Below are positions 12,505 to 23,750 of a stretch of DNA of 64,000 nucleotides, in pieces. Within the stretch, counting starts at the first letter, position 1, and every line of letters begins with the position of its first letter. A program made the position numbers and the translations under genes. A model generated the notes under the pieces. It ran no database searches. It was not told where the DNA came from and worked only from the letters and a program-made list of their open reading frames with translations. Origin of the DNA: Candolleomyces eurysporus (lineage: Eukaryota > Basidiomycota > Agaricomycetes > Agaricales > Psathyrellaceae); assembly GCA_027579435.1 (NCBI GenBank), contig JANBPK010001210.1, positions 32,022-96,021 on the forward strand, given 5' to 3'.

Positions 12505-14070
12505 ATGGCAACGAGAGAGAACCAAGCCCTGTCAGACCTTTTTGACTCCAACTTACCTCCTTCACCCCAGCAGTACTCCATCGCCCAAACGGCTATCACT
12601 TCATTCAATCAGGAGCTGGCAGTGATTAGCGAACGGATGTCAGATCTGGAGCGCCGGCTCACGTCTCTGCGAGCAGAGAAAGTAGCCATTGAAGCAAAAA
12701 GGCAGCAGTATCTGGACGTCGTGTCAGCCCGACGACGAATACCGACTGAAATCCTCGCTGCGTTCATCGAAACTGCCTGCTTCGATTCGCCGAAGCCGCA
12801 CGTTGGTGCCCCACCTTTCCTGCCCTTCATGTTGGTATCGAGAGTGTGGTTTCAAGCTGCATGCGGTATTTTTGACCTTTGGTCGGAGCTAGATATCAAC
12901 TTGAAGTCTGATTATAGGGAGCAAGACGTCCAACATATCGTCGAGAGGGCGTCCAGATGGTACTCTCGCGCAGGGTCACACCCCCTCAAGCTGTCGCTAT
13001 CCCTCTCCTCACCCAATCCCAATAATCACATTTTCTTTCGCTACCTCCACTCCATCGTCAGCAATCTCGGGTACCTGGTTGTGAAGATCGAGATGGAAAC
13101 GCCGTCAGACCTCGAAATTCTCAAACATATATTCCACAACCCTCAATCCTCACAGGCCGTTCTCTGGCCTCAAATGCGAACGCTCCACCTCCATCTACAA
13201 TGCAAGCAGGAGCTTGGTCAAGACCTCCAATTGCGAGACGCCTTTTCTAACGCTTCCGAACAATTTCCCGCACTTCGCGATTTTGCCATCCGTTCGAATG
13301 GGACGACTGCAAAGTTCAGCATACCATGGGATGCCCTCACAAAGCTCCGCTTAGGACCTTTCGTCAACCTCACGGGAATGACTTATTGCTCCGTATTACA
13401 GGAGTGTCGGCACCTACGCTCCTTGCATATCGATATTGAATTCTGGTTTGGGGTCACCTCCGTTGGGAGGCTGGAAGACCTGACCAAAGGCCTCGTCACA
13501 CTTCCCCATCTCACACAATTATCCATTGTATACGGTTGCGGTCACGATGCCGTTTGTACAAACCTAGTCAATAAGCTTGTCCTCCCCTCCCTCGTATCAT
13601 TGCACTTGGAGACCAACCTTCTTGAAGACCGCGTCAACTCCATCCTGTCGGCATTTGGCCGGCTCGTTCGCAGGTCCCACAACTCAAACACGCTCAAGTC
13701 CATTTCGCTTAGTTTGGGGATGGCCCTATCGTGCTGCATGTCAGGATTATCCGACCTGTGCAGCGAAGTTCCAGCGTTGGAGGTCTTGAAGTTATCCGGC
13801 CAAAGTATTGGTGGGGGCTTGATGGATGCGATTCCGCCGCGTCTGAAAAAGCTCACTGTAGAACTGACGTGCCAAGAATTGGACCGTGTGCGCATTGCAT
13901 TCGGACTATACTTGAAACGGAGGTACTCTTCGCTGGACGCTTCCGCAGAAGGCGCCCCTATAAGAGTGCGTCTCCGTGTTCTTGAAGGAGAAAGGAGTAG
14001 GTCGGCGAGTCGGCAGATTGAGGAGCTCAAGTCGAGAATTGGATCTGGTTTGGATCTGGTTATGAAATAA
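12505..14070 (+). CDS. F-box-like protein with N-terminal coiled coil
   Basis: This is a single-exon gene of 521 residues. Residues about 35-75 form a charged heptad-like stretch (SDLERRLTSLRAEKVAIEAK). The F-box-like segment RRRIPTEILAAFIE with SRVWFQAACGIFDLW follows at about 76-130. The remainder is Leu-rich with irregular repeats (MRTLHLHLQC, LRSLHIDIEF, LVSLHLETNLL), as in the large agaricomycete F-box families. Such proteins are thought to link substrates to SCF ubiquitin ligases through Skp1. The substrate is unknown. The next ATG is at about residue 44, after part of the coiled coil, so the first ATG is preferred. No disruption is seen. Confidence 0.8.
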   Translation: MATRENQALSDLFDSNLPPSPQQYSIAQTAITSFNQELAVISERMSDLERRLTSLRAEKVAIEAKRQQYLDVVSARRRIPTEILAAFIETACFDSPKPHVGAPPFLPFMLVSRVWFQAACGIFDLWSELDINLKSDYREQDVQHIVERASRWYSRAGSHPLKLSLSLSSPNPNNHIFFRYLHSIVSNLGYLVVKIEMETPSDLEILKHIFHNPQSSQAVLWPQMRTLHLHLQCKQELGQDLQLRDAFSNASEQFPALRDFAIRSNGTTAKFSIPWDALTKLRLGPFVNLTGMTYCSVLQECRHLRSLHIDIEFWFGVTSVGRLEDLTKGLVTLPHLTQLSIVYGCGHDAVCTNLVNKLVLPSLVSLHLETNLLEDRVNSILSAFGRLVRRSHNSNTLKSISLSLGMALSCCMSGLSDLCSEVPALEVLKLSGQSIGGGLMDAIPPRLKKLTVELTCQELDRVRIAFGLYLKRRYSSLDASAEGAPIRVRLRVLEGERSRSASRQIEELKSRIGSGLDLVMK

Positions 14071-14854
14071 TTACCCCTCATATACGCTTGTTTCGAGTCC
14101 AAACGTGATTGCATTACACCTTTTCCAGCGTTCCATATGGCTTACCTACAGCGCCCAGTTCAATCAGCTGGTTCTCACTGGAAAGAAGAGCGCATCCCCA
14201 GAAAGCAGAATGCGAGTGTGATACGTGAGCGCTTTGTAACTAAGCATTGACTATTACAGGATTGTGACTATAGGCCCGCCTGGAACCTTCGTCAATACCT
14301 GAGACTAACGAAAATGAAGCTAGGATAGACGAGATGCTAAGTAAGGAGCGACGTGTCCGATGAATGCCTATCGCGGCCTTTTCAACCTCGTTCAATCATG
14401 TTTCTGCACTATTCTACAGTCAGACTCCTCCTTAGGCTTCACCGCTTGATTTACCCCCGGTCACAGAGGATTTTAGTCAACAAGAGTATTTCGTCATTCT
14501 CGGAGACAGCTGGAGACCCCTTGTCAAGCTCTCGGGCACCAAGGGATCAACGCTATATATAGCACACTAATATCGGGTATTATGGGTTGACCATGTACAC
14601 GGGGTGACGTACATCGTTTCAACATTGCGTGTATCCATGTCAATTTTAGAATAAGAAGCCGCATATGTTATTATAACCCGGGTTTAGAGGGTATTTGTAG
14701 CTAAAAATAGCGGAGAATACGGTGGGAGCTTTGAAAGTGGCGATAGTATTTAAACAACCCATGTTGCTCAGTCTAGTCTTTCGCACGTTCGCAGCTGGTC
14801 TGCCAACGCTCGTCCACGATACTCGGAGTAGTCACCGCCTGACCAACTGGAAGG
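14071..14854. other. Intergenic region
   Basis: No supported gene is seen. A TATA-like GTATTTAAAC at about 14748 precedes the secreted-peptide gene by roughly 105 bp. Confidence 0.4.
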
Positions 14855-15198
14855 ATGCTCCGATTCACGATGAATAGCCTCACGACGCTCAAGCAACTCT
14901 TGATGATCTTCCTCATCCTACTCTCTGTGGCATCCACAGTTACCTCACTCCCAGTACTCCTTGACTCGAATGCGTTGAAACGGAGGGAACCCGGAGCGAA
15001 TGGGCTCGACGCGGGGATGGAGATTTCGCATGCATTTTCTCGTAGGGTGCGGAGTCCATTAGGATATCGCTCCTTCTGTCTTGAGGTCTCAATACCGTCT
15101 TTATGGAACAGGCTAATACTACCCCAACGGGCACGACATGGAATTACAAGAAGTTGAAGACTTGGAAAAAGGGGTTTACGATTCCAGGAAAGGGCTGA
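14855..15198 (+). CDS. Small secreted peptide precursor
   Basis: Exon 1 is 14855-15046 and exon 2 runs from about 15115 to 15198, giving about 92 residues. A strong signal peptide (LLMIFLILLSVASTVTSLP) is followed by two dibasic sites, LKRREP and FSRR/ANTT. The second site falls exactly on the splice junction. The mature tail is basic: TTWNYKKLKTWKKGFTIPGKG. Dibasic sites after a signal peptide suggest Kex2-type processing, which is inference. No homologous family comes to mind. The donor GTGCGG is weak, so the exon join is the least certain part. Confidence 0.45.
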
Positions 15199-15526
15199 TT
15201 GATACTCTTGTAATCGGCGATGTCATTAGGACTAGGGATCCATAATGTATGCGTACTCCGAGCAGTTCTCGCCGCGTTTGAGCAAGTTGAGTATCGTGCC
15301 GACTCCAATGCCGATCATTGCCGATGCCCGAAAATCACACGGCCATGTCTCGTAACGACGCGGTCGCGTCTCTTTTCAACTTTGGCGTTCATCCATCCCA
15401 TGGCACCTGAAACTCCCCGAAAAACATGCACTCCTAATCCTTTTACAGCGTGGGTTATATTTCCTTCACAGTATCCTGTTCTCACCTATCACTTTCTCAT
15501 CCAGGATTGGAAAAGTCACGGACCCG
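15199..15526. other. Short intergenic region before the BTB gene
   Basis: Presumed promoter and leader of the BTB gene. No distinct motif was recognised. Confidence 0.35.
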
Positions 15527-18500
15527 ATGGCAGGTTCAAAGAAATCACCGCGTACACCGAAGGTATGTACTCCCTATCCTGATAAATTCGCTTAATTATC
15601 GGACTTAGATACCTCCCAGATCCTCAATGCCATTGGATCGACCTCGAACTTGGGTGGGGCTGGGAGTGATCGCAGTCTCAGGTGAGGACCTCGCTTGGTC
15701 CTGGGACTTTTGCGTCGACGTCCAAAGGATTGGCCTCAGTCACGTTAGGAAGTGGAAGATCAGACGAGATCGGAGAAAAGAAGACGAAGAAATTGGCGCG
15801 AGCTAGAACGGCAGCACCAACTCGAGTTGACTTTCTTGCCAGTCCGTCTCTCAGTCCATCACCGACACCGCTGGGGCATCACCGAAAGCCCAGGCCGGAA
15901 TCTGACACTGCTCGAGCCGGAAAGGCCACTGAAGAACTCACTGTGCCCCATGGAAGACGATATTCACACAGGATCGATTCTCCACAAAAGAAGGAGAAGG
16001 TTACACCCAACCTCCCGGATCTTTCTGAAGACGACGAGGGAAGTCCACCTTTTAGACTCCCAAGTCGTCACAAAGGCCATCACTATGTTCCACATGCGAG
16101 CTCCTCCTCTCGACCTTCCGCGAGCAGTGCTTCGGCTGTTGCCCCTTCGGGACCTTCCCCTCGTCGCGATTTGTCAATCCGAAGCAGACGTCTTGACAAG
16201 ATGGGTCCCGCGCACCTTTTTGTTAGAGGGCTGGCCAGGGATTCCACTGAACCAGCCAAGACTGCTGTCGAACCACGACGTCCCTACACCTACTCATGGT
16301 CAAGGTCCCTGCAAGCTATAGAACGACAGGAGCAACAGTGGCAACAGATATGCCCAGCAATGACAACAACGGCCCAAACCGACGGGGGTCGTGGAGATGT
16401 GGGCAGTCATGTTGGCTCGGACTCGACGCAGCAACGCCAGGAGGTACAGCGCTCGATTGATTCGCGTGCCCTTCCTCCACCTTCACGGACGAGTATCAGC
16501 ACGGCTACTTCCGTCCCTGTCAGTAATCTCGTTCCCGTTGCTCAACCGGGGACTGGCCCCGGACCTTTCCCAGTGACCGAAGACGTACCGGTCTCCGCCG
16601 TGCATACTAGCGATCGCGATTTGTCCTCTGACGACGACTCCATCCCTCCGATTTCCCCAGACCCGGAACCTCGACCCCGATCAAACAGTCACCGTGAATC
16701 CCAAGTTTCGTCGTCACCTAGATCTCTGACTCCAGCTCAAGCTCCCAAAAATCCTTCCGATGGCGATCATCCTCAGCCATCCCCAAAGAAAACCCGACGA
16801 GAACCAGCAGACTTCCCGCTCCCCGCTCCCCTCCCGCCGATCGAAGTTGATTATAGCAAGTACGATATACCCGACTTGAGCGATACTGATGATGAGAACG
16901 ATCCGGACGTGATTTTTCCAGAGCTGACGCAGCTGTTGAATGCAGCGAAGGGGGTGAACGGGAAGGAGAAGGAGAAGAAGGATATGAAAAGGAAGGGTAG
17001 AGCGAAAGAGGAAGCGGAGGAGGAGCATGACCAGGAGGAACAGGATGAGAAGATGGACATTGATCAGGCTAGTGAGGTTGAAGAGGAAGAGGAAGAGGTG
17101 GATCAGCTATTTGCAGAGGAAAGGGACGACCCTGGCTTAGAAGACGGAAGTGGTTCTGGTGATGCGCAGAGAAATGAAGACGATAAGATGGACTACGAAC
17201 CCGACCCGGACGACATGTACATCCAAGACACCCTCATATCGCCTTCCAAATCCCGTTCTCCCGACCTTCCTCCTCAACTCGATGACATTGGAAAGAAAGG
17301 GAAGAAACGCGAACGTGAGCACGAATCCGTAGAAGCCTCTGCTGTTCCATCCGCTTCTAAACGCGCAAGAATCGCGTCGAGTTCTACCTCCACGTCGATA
17401 TCGACGGCTGCTGTGACTTCTTCGACCCAGCAACCCAAGCCTCGACTGAGATCAAAACCGAGGTCGACTGGGTCGATGGCTCCTCCACCGTCTACTGCAC
17501 CACCTGCATTCGCTGAGTCCTCAATTTCCAGCGCGAGCTCGACCTCCCACACAAATTCGAATCTCAACAAACGGTCGTCATCCTCCATCGCCGTCAATTA
17601 TACTAAACACCCCGAATTCTGGCAGCTAGATGGGAGTGTACAGGTGCAGATTGGCAATGTGAGGTTCAAGCTAACGAGGAGTCGGATGGTTAGGATGAGT
17701 GGACTGTTCAGGGACGTTATCGATTCCGTGTCGAGTAAAACAAGAGGGAAAGGGAGAATGGGCGGAGTGCGCGTTTCGTGGGAGGGCACGATGCCAGTTG
17801 TGACGTTGGATGAAGCAAAAATTGTGAATGCGAGTGATTTTGAGGTTTGGGTTAGGGCTGTGGAGGATACATTGTACGTGGCTTTCTTATTCCTTCGTTG
17901 CCCTCTGAACGATTCTTTCTCTCCGTCCCTTTTCGTCTTATTCACTTTCCATGACTTCATATTATGTCTATGTTCCTGTATCACCTCATCGCTGATGCCT
18001 ATTCTTTGCCCACCCACCTCCCAGCTCCTACCTCACTTCCGATCCATCTCTAACATCCATATACGCCCTACAGCGCGCCTCCACCGCTCTCCGCTCCCCA
18101 TCTCCACTCGCACACACAACCAAAGTCATTTTGGACGTGTGGTCAGCCGATTTGGGGAAACTGACGACGGCGAGGTTGAGCGGTGCTGCGGAAGTTTTGG
18201 CGTTGAGTCGCAAGAGTGGTGGTATCGGCGGGACGATGGATAGTGTCGTCAAGAGGGCAATGTACGAGCTGCTTCGACACGAGACGTTTCAGCAGGACGA
18301 CGACGATTCGGACGAAGATGACTGCGAAATCTTTTCGGTACACGGTTCATCCTCAGACGAGGACGAGGTTGACTCGAAGAACCGATCGTCGAAAAATGGG
18401 AAAGTGTGGGATAATCGGAAGAAGTGGAAGCTCCAAACGAAGGATGTGATGCTCCTTACGAGTGCGAGAGCCAAGTTGCAGAGAAGGTGGATGAAGGATA

Positions 18501-18898
18501 CGGCCGTGTACCCTGGAGAACTTTTACCTTGCCGAGGGCCGTCTTCGCCTTCGACATCCTCCTCCGCGGCCTCGACTTCATCCGGGCATTTGTCTTCACC
18601 GGCATCGAGCGCTTGTCCTGGTACAAATCCTCCTCTTGCACAAGAGGTTTTCCGAAAGCTTCTCCTGAACGCCCCCTCTTCTGCGGCAGAAAGTAACCTT
18701 AACGATGAAGATACGATCGACCATGTCGAAGCCTACATGGACGACGTCGTATGCGGGTACACAGCCCTCCTCTCCCTACCCTGGCGCGAACGTGCTGGAT
18801 TCTGTGATGATTGCGTGGAGAGGCAAAGGAGGATGTGGAGTGGGACAAGGGAAAGGGTGTGGAGGGATTGTGAGGTTTTGTTTGGGTTGAGGAAGTGA
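15527..18898 (+). CDS. BTB/POZ domain protein with long disordered N-terminus
   Basis: The proposed start MAGSKKSPRTPK at 15527 is spliced, by one of two possible small-intron arrangements between 15563 and 15727, to the long exon ending at 17873. A second exon runs 18025-18898. Residues to about 650 are low-complexity Ser/Pro-rich sequence with an acidic, Lys/Glu-rich stretch (EVEEEEEEVDQLF) and basic clusters such as KKGKKRERE that could be nuclear signals. The BTB domain follows: HPEFWQLDGSVQVQIGNVRF, LTRSRM and SGLFRDVID, then SYLTSDPSLTSIYALQRAST and the usual basidiomycete tail (VVKRAMYELLR, ARAKLQRRWM). BTB domains mediate dimerisation or Cul3 adaptor binding. The nuclear role here is inferred from composition only. 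Confidence 0.75.
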
Positions 18899-19657
18899 GT
18901 GATGCTTGGGCAATCAAGTACAAGAATGGATAGCGGATCTCNTTTTTTTCTCGCCGCTGATTTTTGTGATATCTCGCTTTTGGACTGCTAATGCAGGCAT
19001 TACTTCGGACTCATTTGTTGCTTGTTGCTTCTAGAGTCTATGGCTTGTACGCAATCTTACGAGTAGTTACCCACAAAGTACGGAGCCTGAGGGACGAATA
19101 AAGGAGCCCCACGCAGACTGCCGCCGCTATCTTCTGACGGAATCAGGATGCCAGAGGGCTCTCCACATTAGATTGAAACTTGACTTCTTCGAAAAATGCT
19201 TACCAGTATAGGTGGATGGTCCTGCCCTCTCAAGGCACGGGTTTCGACGATGACTCTACGCTGAATCTCTGCTTGATCTATGGCAACTTATTGAGGCTAC
19301 TTCAAAAGCCTGAATACAACCGCGATTGCTGGGGTCATTAGGTACTACGCTATTACTGAGGGATCGCCTTCAAGTTTGGCCAGTCAGTCCTCCTCGACTG
19401 TGTCTCCCATCCTCCTTGTGGGGCCAAGAACCGAATTGCGAAGGCTGGCACAGAAAGCTAGTCGGTACATATCAGACTCTCCGAGTCGTCGATTTCCTCT
19501 GGGTATCTGATAGTGGAAGCAGTTATATAACACGTCAGATCGAATACCAATACAAAGATAGTCGGAACGAAGCACAACGGACTACAACTACCAGCATCCC
19601 TCGAGCAGGCTTGCCCACATCTTTAACTTGCTCATAGAAACCACACGAGATTGATCC
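18899..19657. other. Intergenic region
   Basis: No supported gene. An N at 18942 precedes a T-run. The region separates the convergent BTB gene and seven-TM copy D. Confidence 0.4.
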
Positions 19658-20949
19658 CTACTCAACCTTCTCGACGTCCCTATCACTACCTCGCCTTTCC
19701 TGGGTGATGTGGACAATTCTCTCTGCCTCTACTCGGGGGCTACTAACGCTAGCGTTTCCCTGGTCAGGATTAGAATCACGGTTTTGACTGAATTCAGGGT
19801 CGAAATTCGATTGAAGAAAGCAGGACTCTGCGGTTTGGTGGGCAAATTCTAGGGGTTTGGATACCACACCATCCTTGACGGTGGGGAACTTGGTAAAGGA
19901 GCGGCCAGTCGTGACGCGGAAGATGATCATATGGGGGGGCAAGCGCCTGTTTGGTTAGGGTTAGCACAGATCCCCACATCTTGAAAGCACAGCTGAATAC
20001 TTTAACTTACACAGAATGAGTAGAACAGGCCAGAGAATAGTGCCCAACAAACTAAATATCCGTCGGTGGTAACAGTGATCTGTTGCAGGATTGCTGAAAT
20101 GATACCNAAAAAGGCTCAGGGGGAGAGCCGACTCGATAAGAATGGCGATTACCCCAGTGTAGGTTCGCACATTTGGCGATGGTACGAGCATCGAAAATAA
20201 GCGACGTGCCCGGAACAGCCGAAATGTAATGAGGCTTGTGACAAGAATACTGGTTGTAACAGTGAGCAAGGTGGTGGCTGTAGCTATCTCATGGGAGGTT
20301 CGACTGTCTGCGCAACTCCCCACGAAGAAGAGGACTGGCGTGCTTGGTGAGCAGGGTCATACATCATGTGAGAAACAAGACATACCTATGGCTGCCAAGG
20401 AAGTCATTCCAGGCAGGATTGTCACCCACCAGTTCTCCATGTAGACCATATAGCAACGATAAACCTGTGACAGGCAATCCATGAGCTATCCAGCTATCAG
20501 GAACCTGGCTACGATGCTCACCAATAGCGCATCCGCAACCAGAAGAAGACACCCGATGGCGGCGCTGCTAAGCCGCTGCTCCCACTTTGATTGAGACTCC
20601 CTTGCGATTTCGAGCCAATGACGACCTGAGCTCAACTCGAGGAGCACTTGAAAGTGACTGGCCATATCAAGCGACGCGCTAAGAATGGAGAGCACTGTTA
20701 TAATTATGCTTGTCGCTATATATCGTTTCCTGCCCGTCCTGAGATGCTCTGAGGTCTCCAGGAAAACGCAAAGACCATAGAGCGCCATAAAGAGGTGAAT
20801 TCCTTGTACCAGGGTTGCGTACATAGTCGTACGACGTATCAGTTCATACCTGCCCATGAGAGTGCGTAAGATCACGTACCAATTCCAATCATCGTCAGCG
20901 TGTAGTTCGCATATGTGGCTCGAGCATATATAATCGTCACGTGTTCCAT
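19658..20949 (-). CDS. Seven-TM membrane protein, family copy D (apparent frameshift at an N)
   Basis: The gene starts at 20949 with MEHVTIIYARATYANYT and has five exons. Landmarks are MALYGLCVFLETSEHLRTG, ADALLV/YRCYMVYMENWW, LVTSLITFRLFRARR, AILIESALPLSLF and SPHMIIFRV..TTGRSFTKFP. In span 6, N20107 sits beside a five-base homopolymer and pushes the frame out, giving LSLF-X-YHF. With the N removed the reading is LSLFGIISAIL, as in every paralogue. I therefore treat the frameshift as a sequence artefact. The tail keeps the family sequence FAHQTAESCFLQS and ends EKVE. Function is unknown. Confidence 0.82.
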
Positions 20950-21076
20950 ACGATCCTTGTCCACTTGTGAAGTGGGCCGTTGCCACAGCACGGCGGTACG
21001 AGTCTTTACGTCTTTGTCTTTCTATTCCAAAGGACAACCGCTCCTTCCTATCCTGCAATTCCACTCCACTCCCTTC
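20950..21076. promoter_or_regulatory. Short divergent intergenic region (possible shared promoter)
   Basis: Only 127 bp separate the start of seven-TM copy D (minus) from the start of the next gene (plus). The two may share regulatory sequence. No specific operator was identified. Confidence 0.35.
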
Positions 21077-21575
21077 ATGAACTACATTGCATACCACGGA
21101 TTGGTTTGCCTATACGACATCACAATGTATCGGTTTGGGATTGCAAACTACCTAGAGAAGATACCAAACCGCGTGAAGGAGTGCTACACCAAGTACAAGA
21201 CCTGGGGATTCGAAGTCTGGGCATATTTCGAGGAAGAGCACACCTGCAAAATTGACGGATGTTGCCCACAGACCATCCGGAGCCTCTTTGACAACGACGT
21301 GGTGCACATCAGGTTCCCTGACTTCGTCGAGGTGCCGCGCACTGAGCTCCGCAAGAATGAGGCGAAGCTCGCGATATGGCGCCTGTCGACTGCGATCGCT
21401 TGCAACGCGTTGACGGATGATGAAGCAGATTTTGTGATCTGCGAGTCCTACTCATCCGGTGAGTGTATCATTCATTAAACCAATCAAGGCAGCAGACTAA
21501 TGAAATAAGCAACAGTCCTCAGGCGCTAAACACCTGGGTGGCCGGGTTGAACCTGAATCCAGGCGCATCCCATAG
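21077..21575 (+). CDS. Hypothetical protein, two exons
   Basis: The open frame from MNYIAYHGLVCLYD runs to a consensus donor (GTGAGT) after ESYSS at about 21460. Splicing to the acceptor CCTCAG near 21526 continues as GAKHLGGRVEP and ends at 21575, for about 150 residues. The protein is acidic, with a CKIDGCC cluster and an Arg/Lys-rich middle (VPRTELRKNEAKLA). I do not recognise the family. The same frame is open further upstream (to 20915), overlapping exon 1 of seven-TM copy D, so the inner ATG is preferred. Confidence 0.5.
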
Positions 21576-22325
21576 GATACATGCGTACTTGCGCCATGGC
21601 ATACTTTCTCTCTATCTCTCTTGCATAGTGTTCCGACTTCTGCGTGGTTTGAGTTGTTGTCAGTTTGATAGTCTTTGTCGATTTTATAGATGCAGCAACA
21701 CACCTACTGCAACCATGAAAGATACCCATTGATAATGTAACTTGATTCTTAGATCTGAGGTCAGTATGAAAGAGAGAATAACCAACGAAAGGGCCAGATT
21801 TAAGTACAATAAAGGGAGGGACGGTGAGAGGAAGAAACAGGAGGAAGAGGAAGCTCAGGGAGCAGCAAAAAACCGTCAAGTCCACAGGAGATGACATCAT
21901 CAAGGCTGACTAAGTGACCGGTGATACCGGTAAGAAGAATGTGAAAAGATAAGATAGCAGGAAGCGGCAAGATGAGCGCCCAATCTTTATTTTGATGTAT
22001 TTACCGAGCGAAAGACGTCGACGGGTGGACATGGACGATGGCGGGAAACGTTGACACCCACCCAGAGTTTGATGATTTAAGTTGTGGCAGTGGTGGGGAA
22101 CCATGGCAGGTCGTTTTTTATGTTTCTGACTTCCTTTGACCCTGGACACATAGAACTAGCCTGCTACAATGGATCACCCTTGAACGTTGCATTTTGGGTG
22201 GGTGTGATGCCGACGCATGGACGCATCAATGTCGTGATGGCGGGAAGGGCTGATATAGCGGACCGAACAAGGGTCACAGTCGGCAGTAGCCGGCAAAGCG
22301 CAGCAGGTTTCGGGACGGAGCAGCA
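21576..22325. other. Gene-free stretch
   Basis: Only weak overlapping open frames on both strands. Nothing recognised. Confidence 0.35.
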
Positions 22326-22628
22326 CTATATCAGTATACACTGCAGAACCGCTCGGGTGATTCCGCGTTTGTCATTGTGTTCGCATTTTGGCAGACAGAC
22401 TCTCTTTTGCCCAGATTCCACCGCTATGTAGTCATTGGCCAAAGACATGAAACATGGGTCTATTTTTCCTCCATATATCTCAAATGTGCCTTTCAGTCCC
22501 ATATTCTTTGTCTTTGTCCACACAATACATGTCCCCGGAAAAACTGATGTGACGCTGGTGCCACCTTGATTCCCACAAGAATTACAAAGAAATTCCATCT
22601 TGCAGGCATTGGACAATGTATCGGCCAT
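22326..22628 (-). CDS. Possible small cysteine-rich protein
   Basis: An open frame of 100 residues holds seven Cys: NACKMEFLCNSCGNQGG, FPGTCIVW, IDPCFMSLAND, VCLPKCEHN and a C-terminal LQC. Ordered, evenly spaced Cys and Gly residues suggest a real folded domain and not chance. No signal peptide is visible before the ATG, and upstream in-frame sequence stops within about 35 codons, so a missing 5' exon is possible. The family is not recognised. Confidence 0.3.
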   Translation of the reverse strand: MADTLSNACKMEFLCNSCGNQGGTSVTSVFPGTCIVWTKTKNMGLKGTFEIYGGKIDPCFMSLANDYIAVESGQKRVCLPKCEHNDKRGITRAVLQCILI

Positions 22629-23750
22629 GACTCCAACAAAATCATGATGAAAACAAAGAGATTATATAGAGTCTGTCTAACATGATGCGCTCACCATGCC
22701 ACAGCTGGAATCACCGCAGCGGTCCTGCTGTGATATGGCGACGGATGCCGAAAAAGCGCAGCCAAAACACGGAGGTAACACCAAATGGGGTGGGGTAGAT
22801 TCTTGGCGTCAGGGTTCGTGCAGACGAAAAGAACGAGCTTTCCTTACGTAAAGACTCGTAATTGCTAGGAAGTCTGCTAGGAAGTCTACTACGGGAACGA
22901 CTCGCTCACGTCCCTCCTTGAGTACTAGTAAAATTGCAGGTTACAATTGGGCTTCGACTCCCACACAGCACTGAGATCATGCCGGAACGCAAAGGCAACT
23001 TCCCGTTCCATCTCTTTTGAGGTTCTCGACACATTCCAGGACAATGATAGAAGGACGGAATAAATTGGTTGTTGTTCAAACTGCGAAGGAGGCTTCTTTT
23101 AAGCGACATTAGATTTCAGAAGAGCTCAACGTGGCCCGGAATGAATTACCAGTCTTTCAGGGCTGTGCCCGGGCGGCGATGACTGAGACGTTTATCAAGT
23201 GCAGACAGATCCCTACCTCCTCTTCCAGCGCAATTCAGAACAGTGAAGATCATCGGCATTGCGCCCATGTTATTTTGTGATAAGCGTCGTAAGAGATCGT
23301 ACTCGGGACCCTAGCTTTTCGCAAATCAACTTAGAGAGCCATTGATTTGAGATCTCGACATCAAAATCGGTAGGAATCTACATCTAACCGAGCTGCGAGG
23401 CACGGCTCCCATTTGCATTCACTTCTGGGGCAGAGGTGTTTGCGAGTCCGGTTGAGTGCAATACACCTTGATAATCGTCGATTGAGTGAGCGCCAATTAG
23501 GAGAGGTAGGCAAAAACGTTCTCTGGGGTGAGGAAAGCGGGTCCAAAGAGAGCCTGCAGGACGGCGCTGATAGCAACTACAAATGCAGATAAAAAGCCAA
23601 TTTATACTCATACATGGCTACGATAACTTACATGAGAACAAGAGTCGTCAGTAGAGGTCCAGTTTTCGATTTTTTTTTTCATCCTAGAATGTACTGCACG
23701 GCAGGTTAAGGGACGTCAAAGGTTGGCGTTCTTACTAGAAGGTGCTGCTC
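22629..23750. other. Gene-free stretch, partly similar to 40.6-40.8 kb
   Basis: No gene recognised. Near 23430-23490 a stretch around GCAGAGGTGTTTGCGAGTCCGG resembles sequence near 40730-40780, hinting that this is older duplicated DNA. Confidence 0.35.
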
